Of a stretch of DNA of 64,000 nt, positions 56,767-64,000 are shown in pieces. Position numbers and translations under genes: made by a program. The notes under the pieces were generated by a model. The model did not search any database. It saw only the letters and a list, made by a program, of their open reading frames with translations, and had not been told where the DNA came from. The stretch covers positions 2,311,668 to 2,375,667 of the forward strand of contig NZ_JADKSJ010000001.1 in assembly GCF_015351235.1 (NCBI RefSeq), read 5' to 3'. Each line of letters opens with the position of its first letter. Position 1 is the first letter of the stretch. The stretch is from Plantibacter sp. VKM Ac-2880. GTDB lineage: Bacteria; Actinomycetota; Actinomycetes; Actinomycetales; Microbacteriaceae.

Positions 56767-59183
56767 CTGACGCCGCTTCCCCCGCCGAGCGGTATCGGGC
56801 GGCGGCGGTCCGGAACGCGACCCCGCGGCTCCAGGAGTTCCGGGCACGGCAGCGGTTCGACCTCGACCCGTTCCAACTCGAGGCCTGCGAACGGATCGAG
56901 CAGGGGAGCAGCGTGCTCGTCGCCGCGCCGACGGGGGCTGGCAAGACCATCGTCGCCGAGTTCGCCATCGCCCTCGCCATGCACGGAGCACGAGGCAAGG
57001 TCTTCTACACGACGCCGATGAAGGCGCTCAGCAATCAGAAGTTCCAGGAGCTCACCGCCGAGTACGGCTCGGAACACGTCGGACTGCTCACGGGCGACAC
57101 GAACGTCAACGGGAACGCCCGGATCGTCGTGATGACCACCGAGGTCCTGCGCAACATGCTGTACGCGGACTCGGACGCCCTGACCGACCTCGCCTTCGTC
57201 GTCATGGACGAGGTCCACTACCTCGCGGACCGCTTCCGAGGTGCGGTCTGGGAAGAGGTCATCATCCACCTCCCGCAGTCGGTCCGCATGGTGTCGCTGA
57301 GCGCGACGGTGTCGAACGCCGAGGAGTTCGGCGACTGGCTCCAGGCCGTCCGCGGCGACACCGCCGTGATCGTGTCCGAAGAGCGCCCGGTGCCGCTGAC
57401 CCAGCACGTGCTGATGCGGAACAAGCTCGTCGACCTGTTCGCCGCGCCGAGCCTCGCCGACACCCACCAGGTGAACCCGGAGCTCGTGCGCATGGCACAG
57501 TTCGGCGGACGCGCACCCAACAGCCGCCAGTACAAGGACGTCAGCCGCTACAACCAGCGGCGCGCTCCGCACCGCACCGAGAAGCTCGACCGTGGGCACT
57601 TCGTCCAGATGCTCGACGACCACCATCTGCTTCCCGCCATCTTCTTCGTCTTCAGCCGCGTCGGCTGCGACCAGGCGGTCAAGCAGGTCCTCCGTTCGGG
57701 CATCCGCCTGACGGAGGCGCACGAACGCGACGAGATCCGTCAGATCGTCGACGAACGCTGCCGGACCCTGCTCGACGAGGACCTCGCGGTGCTGGGGTAC
57801 TGGGAGTGGCTCGACGGCCTCGAGCGCGGCGTCGCCGCCCACCACGCCGGCCTCCTGCCGGCGTTCAAGGAGGTCGTCGAGGAACTGTTCCGCCGGAAAC
57901 TCGTGAAGGTCGTCTTCGCGACCGAGACCCTCGCACTCGGCATCAACATGCCCGCGAGGACCGTCGTCCTGGAGAAACTCGAGAAGTTCAACGGCGAGGC
58001 CAGAGTGCCGATCACGCCGGGGGAGTACACCCAGATCACCGGACGGGCCGGTCGTCGGGGCATCGACGTCGAAGGCCACGCGGTGATCCAGTGGACCGAG
58101 GGGCTGCACCCGCAGTCGGTCGCGTCCCTGGCCTCTCGACGCACCTACCCCCTCAACTCCAGCTTCCGCCCCACCTACAACATGGCCGTGAACCTCATCG
58201 ACCAGTTCGGACGTCAGCGGACACGTCAGATCCTGGAGTCCTCGTTCGCGCAGTTCCAAGCCGACCGCGCCGTCGTGGGGATCGCCCGGAAGGTGCGCGA
58301 GCAGGAATCCTCCCTCGCGGGATACGAGCGGTCGATGTCCTGTCACCTCGGTGACTTCATCGAGTACGCCGGCATCAGACGCGAACTCACCGACCTCGAG
58401 CGCAAGGGTGAGCCGAACGGTTCTCGGGCGTCCAAGGATCGACGGCAGCGCAAGCTCGCCGAACTCCGCAAGCGGATGCGCGCGCACGCCTGCCACGTGT
58501 GCCCGCATCGCGAGGATCACGCGCGCTGGGCGGAGCGGTGGTTCAAACTCAAGAAGCAGACCGATCAACTGCGGCAGCAGATACAGACGCGCACAGGCGC
58601 CGTCACCCGGGTGTTCGACCGCGTCGTCGACGTGCTCCTCGAGTACGAGTACCTCACCCGGGACGAGCACGGGGTCGTCGTCGTCGCCGCCCCCGGACGG
58701 ACCCTGAAGCGGATCTACGGCGAGCGGGACCTCCTCGTCGCGGAGTGCTTGCGCACGGGCGCCTGGAACGAGCTCGACGCGGCATCGCTCGCGGCGATGG
58801 CTGCGGCGATCGTCTATGAGCCGCGACGCGAGGAGCAGAACACACCCGAGCGCTTCCTGCCTCGTGGACCGTTCCGCTCGGCGCTCGAGCGGACGCAGGA
58901 CATCTGGAGTCGGCTCGACGACAGCGAACGCGAGCACCGGCTGCCCGGCAGCAACCCGATCTCCACGGGACTCTCCCTCGCGATGCACCAGTGGGCGAAG
59001 GGTGCCAACCTCGACACGGTGTTGATCGAGGCGGAACTCGCCGCGGGTGACTTCGTGCGGTGGTGCAAGCAGACCATAGACCTGCTCGACCAGCTGCGCA
59101 TCGTCGACGGGCCGGTCGGTCGGACCTCGCGTCAGGCGCTCGATTCGATCCGCCGCGGCATCGTCGCGTACAGCTCGCTGTGA
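56763..59183 (+). CDS. helY: Ski2/Mtr4-like helicase (HelY type)
   Basis: 806 aa. Walker A AAPTGAGKTIV near residue 48, TTPMKALSNQKF, motif II MDEVHYLAD near 148, SATVSN, second-domain FFVFSRVGCDQ, GVAAHHAGLLPAFK, ATETLALGINMPARTV and QITGRAGRRGID. The C-terminal part with CHVCPHREDHARW near 580 is typical of actinobacterial HelY next to tatAC. It probably acts on RNA or on DNA-RNA structures; not proven. It is coupled to tatC and to lnt. Confidence 0.93.
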   Translation: MTDAASPAERYRAAAVRNATPRLQEFRARQRFDLDPFQLEACERIEQGSSVLVAAPTGAGKTIVAEFAIALAMHGARGKVFYTTPMKALSNQKFQELTAEYGSEHVGLLTGDTNVNGNARIVVMTTEVLRNMLYADSDALTDLAFVVMDEVHYLADRFRGAVWEEVIIHLPQSVRMVSLSATVSNAEEFGDWLQAVRGDTAVIVSEERPVPLTQHVLMRNKLVDLFAAPSLADTHQVNPELVRMAQFGGRAPNSRQYKDVSRYNQRRAPHRTEKLDRGHFVQMLDDHHLLPAIFFVFSRVGCDQAVKQVLRSGIRLTEAHERDEIRQIVDERCRTLLDEDLAVLGYWEWLDGLERGVAAHHAGLLPAFKEVVEELFRRKLVKVVFATETLALGINMPARTVVLEKLEKFNGEARVPITPGEYTQITGRAGRRGIDVEGHAVIQWTEGLHPQSVASLASRRTYPLNSSFRPTYNMAVNLIDQFGRQRTRQILESSFAQFQADRAVVGIARKVREQESSLAGYERSMSCHLGDFIEYAGIRRELTDLERKGEPNGSRASKDRRQRKLAELRKRMRAHACHVCPHREDHARWAERWFKLKKQTDQLRQQIQTRTGAVTRVFDRVVDVLLEYEYLTRDEHGVVVVAAPGRTLKRIYGERDLLVAECLRTGAWNELDAASLAAMAAAIVYEPRREEQNTPERFLPRGPFRSALERTQDIWSRLDDSEREHRLPGSNPISTGLSLAMHQWAKGANLDTVLIEAELAAGDFVRWCKQTIDLLDQLRIVDGPVGRTSRQALDSIRRGIVAYSSL

Positions 59184-60751
59184 TCGCTGGAATGCATCGG
59201 AGCGCGCGGCCCATCCCGATCGAAGCACCAGGAGACGGACGCCCGGCGCTTCCCTTGTGGCTCGCCGTCGTGGTCGCCATCGCCGCGGGCCCGATCCTGG
59301 ACGGCGGGTTCCCCGATCGGGGTGTCTGGCCGCTGACCTTCGTGGGCATCGCGCTCGTCCTCCTGACCCTCATGGGTCGGAGCGTCTGGGGTGCCCTGCT
59401 CGTCGGGTTCCTGGCAGGGGAGTCGTTCTACCTGGTGCACATCGAGTGGGCGACGGCGTACCTCGGCCCCGTCCCGTGGGCGGCGTTGTCGACCCTGGAG
59501 GCGATGTTCTTCGGGTTGGGAGCAGTCCTCGTGACGCTTGCCTACCGCTGGCTCCCTCGGGCGTTCCCCGGTGTCGCCGGGCGGGTCTGGCTGACGGCGG
59601 CCGTCGTCGCCGCGCTCTGGACGGCCAGGGAGACGCTCGTGAGCACCTGGCCGTACGGCGGGTTCCCGTGGGCGAGGATGTCGCTCAGCCAGTCGGAGAG
59701 CCCGTTCGCACCGCTGGTCGCATGGGTGGGGTTCTCTGGCCTGTCGTTCCTCATGGTGCTCCTCGTCGCGTTGGCGCTCCAGTTGGCCGCCACGGCCGAT
59801 CTCCCCGCCGTCACCCGGGTCGGGACCGCCGTCCTCGCCGTCCTCGCGGTCCTGCTCGTGCCGGCCTGGCCCACCACGACGACCGGGAGCATCCGGGTGG
59901 CCGCGATCCAGGGGAACGGCCCCGCGGGGTACTTCGATGCGGCGGCCCCTGGGACGGTCATGCAGACCCAGATCGACGAGACCCTGCGCGTCATCGATGC
60001 GGACGTCGATGTGGTGGTCTGGCCGGAGGGCAGCGCCGACCTCGATCCGCAGCGGGTCCCGCAGTCCGCAGCCGCACTCGACGCTCTGAGCCGACGGATG
60101 GATGCACCGTTCGTCGTCGGCGCGATCTCCGAACGGGGCGACCGCTACTTCAACTCGTCGCTGCTCTGGGATGCTGGCGACGGTGTCCGCGACGTCTACG
60201 ACAAGAAGCACCCGGTGCCCTTCGGGGAGTACGTCCCCGACCGCGACTTCTGGGAGCCGTTCGCGCCCGACCTCATCGGTCTCATCCAGCGCGAGTACAC
60301 GCCGGGCACGAAGGACAACGTCTTCGACATCGACGGTGTGCTCGCCGGCATCAGCATCTGCTTCGACATCGCCGACGACCAGCTGACCCGCGACGCCGTG
60401 GCGGGCGGGGCGCGCGTCGTCTTCGCGCAGACGAACAACGCGGACTTCGGCCAGACGGACGAGAATCAGCAGCAGCTGGCCATCGCCCGGCTGCGTGCGA
60501 TCGAGTCCGCGCGCTCGGTCGTGAACATCTCCACCGTCGGCACGAGTCAGATCATCGGTCCGGACGGGGCGACGATCGACAGTATCCCGGCGTTCCGGCC
60601 CGGTTCGATGGTGTCGGATGTGCCGCTCGCCGACACGGTGACGCCGTCGATGGCGTTCGGGCACCAGCTCGAGGGGTTCATCGGGGGCATGGGTCTCGCG
60701 TCCCTCCTGCTCGCCGGTTTCGCGGCACGGGTCCGACGACGAGCGCAGTGA
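59180..60751 (+). CDS. lnt: Apolipoprotein N-acyltransferase
   Basis: 523 aa membrane enzyme that adds the third acyl chain to lipoproteins. An N-terminal half with about six to seven hydrophobic segments is followed by the nitrilase domain with catalytic Glu in VVWPEGSAD (near residue 278), Lys in YDKKHPVPFGEYVP (near 337) and Cys in ISICFDIAD (near 394). GTG 59180 overlaps the helicase stop (GTGA) and is preferred; ATG 59192 is an alternative. The lnt-rbpA neighbourhood is also known from other actinobacteria. Confidence 0.92.
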   Translation: MIAGMHRSARPIPIEAPGDGRPALPLWLAVVVAIAAGPILDGGFPDRGVWPLTFVGIALVLLTLMGRSVWGALLVGFLAGESFYLVHIEWATAYLGPVPWAALSTLEAMFFGLGAVLVTLAYRWLPRAFPGVAGRVWLTAAVVAALWTARETLVSTWPYGGFPWARMSLSQSESPFAPLVAWVGFSGLSFLMVLLVALALQLAATADLPAVTRVGTAVLAVLAVLLVPAWPTTTTGSIRVAAIQGNGPAGYFDAAAPGTVMQTQIDETLRVIDADVDVVVWPEGSADLDPQRVPQSAAALDALSRRMDAPFVVGAISERGDRYFNSSLLWDAGDGVRDVYDKKHPVPFGEYVPDRDFWEPFAPDLIGLIQREYTPGTKDNVFDIDGVLAGISICFDIADDQLTRDAVAGGARVVFAQTNNADFGQTDENQQQLAIARLRAIESARSVVNISTVGTSQIIGPDGATIDSIPAFRPGSMVSDVPLADTVTPSMAFGHQLEGFIGGMGLASLLLAGFAARVRRRAQ

Positions 60752-60781
60752 GGGATCCAGCCGGTCCATGCCCAGACATGA

Positions 60782-60815
60782 CGATCGGCTGATCCGAAGT
60801 CGGATCAGCCGATCG
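60782..60815. terminator. Bidirectional hairpin between lnt and rbpA
   Basis: Perfect 15-bp stem CGATCGGCTGATCCG (60782-60796) with CGGATCAGCCGATCG (60801-60815) and an AAGT loop, between convergent genes. No T run on either side. Confidence 0.8.
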
Positions 60816-60838
60816 AGGGGAGGCCTGGGGGCTCGGGG

Positions 60839-61201
60839 CTACGCGCTCTTCTGCTGGCCGCGACGCGCACGCAGGTAGGAGAGTCGCTCTTCGAGCAGTT
60901 CCTCGAGCTCATCGCGCGAGCGACGTTCGAGCAGCATGTCCCAATGGCTCCTCGGGATCTTCACATCGCCGCGGTCGACGACCACCGGCTGTGAGTCGAC
61001 GAGCAGGACCGCCTCGGCACCGCAGTGCCGGCACTCCCACAACTCGGGGACTTCCGCGTCGGCGGCGAACGTCATCGTGGTCTCGCGCTCACAACTCTGA
61101 CACCGGTAGGTGTGGTTGCTCCGCGCCGAGAATATGACGCCCTCTTCCGTTTGTAGACTCTGGGCGCCCAAGCGCATTCCGCGCAAACTGCGATCTGCCA
61201 T
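60839..61201 (-). CDS. rbpA: RbpA, RNA polymerase-binding protein (canonical, zinc type)
   Basis: 120 aa. RbpA binds RNA polymerase and sigma-A-group factors and stimulates open-complex formation. It has the N-terminal SLRGMRLGAQSL, a complete zinc ribbon with Cys34, Cys37, Cys57 and Cys60, and the sigma-interaction region SHWDMLLERRSRDELEELL near 90-108 ending in RARRG. ATG 61201 has AGAGGAG 8 bases upstream; the frame from 61273 lies across the promoter. A SigR-type promoter precedes it, as known for Streptomyces rbpA. A diverged paralogue lies at 10115-10477. Confidence 0.95.
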   Translation of the reverse strand: MADRSLRGMRLGAQSLQTEEGVIFSARSNHTYRCQSCERETTMTFAADAEVPELWECRHCGAEAVLLVDSQPVVVDRGDVKIPRSHWDMLLERRSRDELEELLEERLSYLRARRGQQKSA

Positions 61202-61237
61202 TGTGTGGTCTCCTCTCGCTCGGCATGCACAGTTATA

Positions 61238-61263
61238 AACCCACAAGCTGGGTAAAGTGTTCC
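61238..61263 (-). promoter_or_regulatory. SigR/SigH-type promoter of rbpA
   Basis: On the minus strand GGAAC (61263-61259), 18 bases, GTT (61240-61238). The predicted start is near 61230, giving a leader of about 30 bases with the AGAGGAG site. A TATAAC that begins two bases after the GTT region could be a sigma-A -10. Confidence 0.65.
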
Positions 61264-61336
61264 GTTCACCCACCCGGCTCCCAGGTCACGCCCAGCTCGC
61301 AGCCGATGGAGTGCGACCACTCCGGTCAGGCGTCGT

Positions 61337-62119
61337 TCAGCGCGAGCCCAGCACCTCGAGGGCGAGGTCACACCGGTCGGTGACGAGACCGTCGACACCG
61401 AGATCGAGGAGACGCCGCATGTCGGCCGGGTCGTTGACGGTCCAGACGTGCACCTCGACGCCGAGGGCGTGTACCCGCCGCAGGAGCCGTCCGATCACGA
61501 CGGGGACGCCGCGATACCGCTCGGGGATCTGCAGGGCGTGCACACCGCCCAGCGCCCACCGGAGCGCCGTGTCGCCGAGGTGGAGGGCGACGGTCGGCAG
61601 CACCCGGAGCAGGATCGCCGCCGACGCCGAGGTGGGGATGTCCGCCGATCCGGCGTCGCCGCCGAGCGCGTCCAGCACCGCCGAGCGCCGACCCTCGTCG
61701 AACGAGGTGACGAGGACCCGGTCGCGCGCGTCGGCCCGGAGGATGGCTTCGGCGGACGGCAGCGCAGCGGCAGCGTCTTTGACGTCCAGGTTGAAGCGCG
61801 CCTCGGGGAAGGCCATGAGCGCCTCGTGGAGCGTCGGGACGTGGTCACCGCCGAGGTCGATCTGCTGGAGCTCCGCCAGGTCCAACTCGGCGATCGGTCT
61901 CGGATCGCCGGTGATCCGGCGCAAGGACCCGTCGTGGAAGAGGACCGCATGCCCGTCGCGCGTACGGTGCGTGTCGGTCTCGAGATAGTCGGCGCCCGCG
62001 GCGAGGGCCCGACGGAAGGACGAGAGGGTGTTCTCCGGAACACCGGGACCGGCCAGCCCTCGATGCGCGAACACGCGAGGACCGGCCGGCTGGAAGAAGG
62101 TGAGGCTCGATGCCGCCAC
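61337..62119 (-). CDS. Glycerophosphodiester phosphodiesterase
   Basis: 260 aa GDPD-family enzyme that cleaves glycerophosphodiesters to glycerol-3-phosphate and an alcohol. TIM-barrel hallmarks FAHRGLAGPGVPENTLSSF near residue 17, ADYLETDTHRTRDGHAVLFHD near 43 (metal Glu-x-Asp), and a C-terminal VHVWTVNDPADMRRLLDLGVDGLVTD. No signal peptide, so probably cytosolic. GTG start, 7 bases after the SPFH gene, which places it in the nfeD-SPFH transcript. Confidence 0.94.
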   Translation of the reverse strand: MAASSLTFFQPAGPRVFAHRGLAGPGVPENTLSSFRRALAAGADYLETDTHRTRDGHAVLFHDGSLRRITGDPRPIAELDLAELQQIDLGGDHVPTLHEALMAFPEARFNLDVKDAAAALPSAEAILRADARDRVLVTSFDEGRRSAVLDALGGDAGSADIPTSASAAILLRVLPTVALHLGDTALRWALGGVHALQIPERYRGVPVVIGRLLRRVHALGVEVHVWTVNDPADMRRLLDLGVDGLVTDRCDLALEVLGSR

Positions 62120-62126
62120 CGTGTGC

Positions 62127-63155
62127 TCAGGACTCCGGGTGACCGGGTACCTGCGTGGACGCCGACGGCGTGGTCGGAGCTTGGGCCGACGACGTCGACG
62201 GGGTGAAGGGCGGCGCCGCGGCGGCGGCTGCAGCAGACCGAGCGGCGGCCGCGGGGTCGCGCGTGTTGCCGGGTCCGAACGCGGAGCCGATGCCCTTCAG
62301 TGCTTCCGTCAGCTCACTCGGGATCACCCAGAGCTTGTTGGCCTGACCTTCGGCGAGCTTCGGGAGCATCTGCAGGTACTGGTACCCGAGGAGCTTCTCG
62401 TCCGGGTCGCCGTCGTGGATGGCCTTGAAGACCGTCTGGATGGCCGAGGCCTCACCCTGCGCCCGCAGGACGGCGGCCTGAGCGTCACCCTCGGCGCGGA
62501 GGATCTCCGCCTGTCGGGCACCCTCCGCGGTCAAGATCGCGGACTGCTTGGTACCCTCCGCGGTGAGGATGAGCGCGCGGCGATCCCGCTCGGCGCGCAT
62601 CTGCTTCTCCATCGAGTCCTGGATCGAGAGCGGCGGGTCGATCGCCTTGAGCTCGACGCGGCCGACGCGGATGCCCCACTTGCCGGTCGCCTCGTCGAGG
62701 ACGATCCGGAGTTTGCTGTTGATCTCGTCTCTGCTGGTGAGCGCCTCCTCGAGGTTCAACCCGCCGACGACGTTCCTGAGGGTCGTCGTCGTGAGCTGCT
62801 CGACGGCACCCAGGTAGTTCGCGATCTCATAGGTGGCCGCACGCGCGTCGGTGACCTGGAAGTAGACGACCGTGTCGATCGAGACGACGAGGTTGTCCTC
62901 GGTGATCACCGGCTGGGGCGGGAACGACACGACGGTCTCGCGGAGGTCGATGAGCGGCCGCAGGCGATCGATGAAGGGGATGAGGAGGTTGAGCCCCGGC
63001 AGCAGGGTCTTGTGGTACTTCCCGAGCCGTTCGACCACGCCCGCACTCGCCTGCGGGATGATGCGGATGGAGCGGAACAGCACCACCAGCACGAAGATGA
63101 CGACGATGGCGGCGATCACCCAGCCGATGATCGCTCCTGATGAGATGTCGTTCAC
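62127..63155 (-). CDS. SPFH/Band 7 (stomatin-like) membrane protein
   Basis: 342 aa. One N-terminal membrane helix (about 8-27), the SPFH domain (ERLGKYHKTLLPGLNLLIPF ... VVYFQVTDARAATYEI) to about 190, then an Ala/Glu/Arg-rich coiled-coil region (ILTAEGTKQSAILTAEGARQ region) and a disordered Ala- then Pro/Ser/Thr-rich tail after about 295. Such proteins form membrane scaffolds and are usually paired with NfeD, as here: the GTG start overlaps the nfeD stop by 4 bases. Confidence 0.94.
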   Translation of the reverse strand: MNDISSGAIIGWVIAAIVVIFVLVVLFRSIRIIPQASAGVVERLGKYHKTLLPGLNLLIPFIDRLRPLIDLRETVVSFPPQPVITEDNLVVSIDTVVYFQVTDARAATYEIANYLGAVEQLTTTTLRNVVGGLNLEEALTSRDEINSKLRIVLDEATGKWGIRVGRVELKAIDPPLSIQDSMEKQMRAERDRRALILTAEGTKQSAILTAEGARQAEILRAEGDAQAAVLRAQGEASAIQTVFKAIHDGDPDEKLLGYQYLQMLPKLAEGQANKLWVIPSELTEALKGIGSAFGPGNTRDPAAAARSAAAAAAAPPFTPSTSSAQAPTTPSASTQVPGHPES

Positions 63156-63649
63156 GACTGCTCCTTCTGCTCGCCCAGCGGGGCCGGGTGGGTTGGGACG
63201 GGGACGACGACGGCGGTGGCACCGTCGACGACGGACAGGATGATGCGGGTGCCGGGCTCCAGCGAGGACGCGGGGGAGTCAAGGGGGGTGCGGGCGGTCC
63301 AGACCTCGCCGTTGCCGAGCTTGACCTGGCCGCCGTGCGGGGTGACCGTGGACATGACGAGCCCTGGCATGCCGAGCAGCGCGTCGATGTTGCTCCTGGC
63401 CGGGTCCGCACCGCGTTGCAACGCGCGGAGCAGCGGCGGCCTGACGGCGAGGAGCAGGAGGACGGCGGCGGCCGCTGCGATGAGCAGCTGCAACCACCAG
63501 GGGGCTCCGACCAGGCCGGAGAGCAACCCGACGACCCCGCCGAGCGCGAGCATCAGGAAGGTGAACTCCAGCGAGAGGATCTCGATGATGACGAACACGA
63601 GGATCACCACCAGCCAGGCGATCCAGGCGTACTCGGTGATGACGTCCAT
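63152..63649 (-). CDS. NfeD family membrane protein
   Basis: 165 aa. Three hydrophobic segments (about 8-25, 29-46 and 50-68) and a C-terminal OB-fold (MSTVTPHGGQVKLGNGEVWTA ... PGTRIILSVVDGATAVV). This is the short NfeD1b-like form that partners SPFH proteins. ATG 63649 gives the conserved start; the frame back to 63733 adds a polar stretch with no support. Function: membrane quality control or microdomain partner, by family inference. Confidence 0.9.
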   Translation of the reverse strand: MDVITEYAWIAWLVVILVFVIIEILSLEFTFLMLALGGVVGLLSGLVGAPWWLQLLIAAAAAVLLLLAVRPPLLRALQRGADPARSNIDALLGMPGLVMSTVTPHGGQVKLGNGEVWTARTPLDSPASSLEPGTRIILSVVDGATAVVVPVPTHPAPLGEQKEQS

Positions 63650-63844
63650 GATGCGGATTCCTCCCGGATCGGCTCGTGCGACTGCCGCCTCGTGACCCGG
63701 GGGAGCGCGAGACGGTGCGCCGGTCATCGTCAACGCTATCAGGTGGACCGCGGGCGCGACCGGATCCGTCCGTCCGGTTGTTGGTAGGGTCGTTGGCTGG
63801 AACCAGCCGCCGACGAGCGGCCCCAGATCTGAAGGAGCCCTCCC

Positions 63845-64000
63845 GTGACGAACCCTCTGGCCGCCGGATCCCTCGCCGGGAAGAACGTCCTCGTGACGGG
63901 CTCTTCGCGCGGCATCGGCGCAGACACTATCCGGTACTTCGCCGGCGCCGGCGCGAACGTGGTCATCAACTACCGCAACAAGGAGGCGCGCGCCGTCAAG
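63845..64000 (+). CDS. Short-chain dehydrogenase/reductase (5' part only)
   Basis: The first 52 codons are in the window. GTG 63845 has AAGGAG 7 bases upstream. The sequence shows an SDR nucleotide fold: KNVLVTGSSRGIG near residue 13-25 and GANVVINYRNKE near 37-48, suggesting NADP preference. Substrate cannot be judged from this part. A -10-like TAGGGT is at 63785-63790 and a 5-bp hairpin (GGCTG-GAAC-CAGCC, 63795-63808) lies in the leader. Confidence 0.85.
   Translation, partial: MTNPLAAGSLAGKNVLVTGSSRGIGADTIRYFAGAGANVVINYRNKEARAVK

Noticed and set aside
56679-59228. 849-codon minus-strand open frame
   Set aside because: Antisense to the HelY-type helicase with all its motifs; no domain seen.
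59132-60769. 545-codon minus-strand open frame
   Set aside because: Antisense to lnt; His/Arg/Asp-rich shadow with no domain.

Overview
The window is high-G+C actinobacterial chromosome with dense, mostly housekeeping genes. Gene content (WhiA, RbpA, OpcA, mycothiol ligase MshC, PafB/PafC, a GlgA of actinobacterial type, a Micrococcales-like uvrA-uvrC-rapZ-whiA-gap-pgk-tpiA-secG order) points to a Micrococcales member, most likely Microbacteriaceae. I cannot fix the genus from sequence reading. No insertion sequence, prophage, CRISPR array or rRNA was seen. One tRNA, tRNA-Leu(GAG), is present.

Layout. 1-5600: end of uvrA, uvrC, rapZ, whiA. 5750-10480: superoxide dismutase, the lower-glycolysis run gap-pgk-tpiA, secG and an RbpA-family paralogue. 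10570-18720 (minus): one operon tkt-tal-pgi-zwf-opcA-pgl that covers the pentose phosphate pathway. 19090-23670: heme O/heme A synthases (ctaB, ctaA) around a DUF3516 helicase. 23900-28000: suf Fe-S assembly operon (sufB, sufD, Rieske ferredoxin, sufC, SufT-like). 28100-33300: MalY/PatB C-S lyase, ABC-F ATPase, SURF1 with two small genes, fabG. 33340-36525: serB, glgC and divergent glgA. 36590-45650: assorted genes (orphan ABC ATPase, L31 type B, exonuclease, hydrolase, sirtuin, SpoU methyltransferase, DD-carboxypeptidase, SGNH hydrolase, helicase). 45770-52360: tRNA-Leu, M20 peptidase, uppP-mshC, PAC2, HAD, trmI. 52430-60750: FKBP lipoprotein, pafB-pafC, tatA-tatC, helY-like helicase, lnt. 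60840-64000: canonical rbpA, glycerophosphodiesterase, SPFH-NfeD pair, start of an SDR gene.

The main regulatory result is a shared promoter pattern, GGAA(C/T)-18 bases-GTT, correctly oriented upstream of sodA, sufB, a sirtuin gene and rbpA. It matches the thiol-oxidative-stress sigma factor SigR/SigH consensus of actinobacteria and suggests a local view of that regulon. A second recurrent pattern is a -10 box (TANNNT) 6 to 8 bases before the start codon of at least twelve genes, which predicts leaderless mRNAs, including both sides of the 45-base glgC/glgA spacer.

Other points of interest: two diverged RbpA-family proteins, one of which has lost its zinc cysteines; absence of the pupylation/proteasome genes from between trmI and pafB, where many actinobacteria carry them; a structured leader before the L31 gene; and a suf operon that lacks a cysteine desulfurase but is followed by a C-S lyase.
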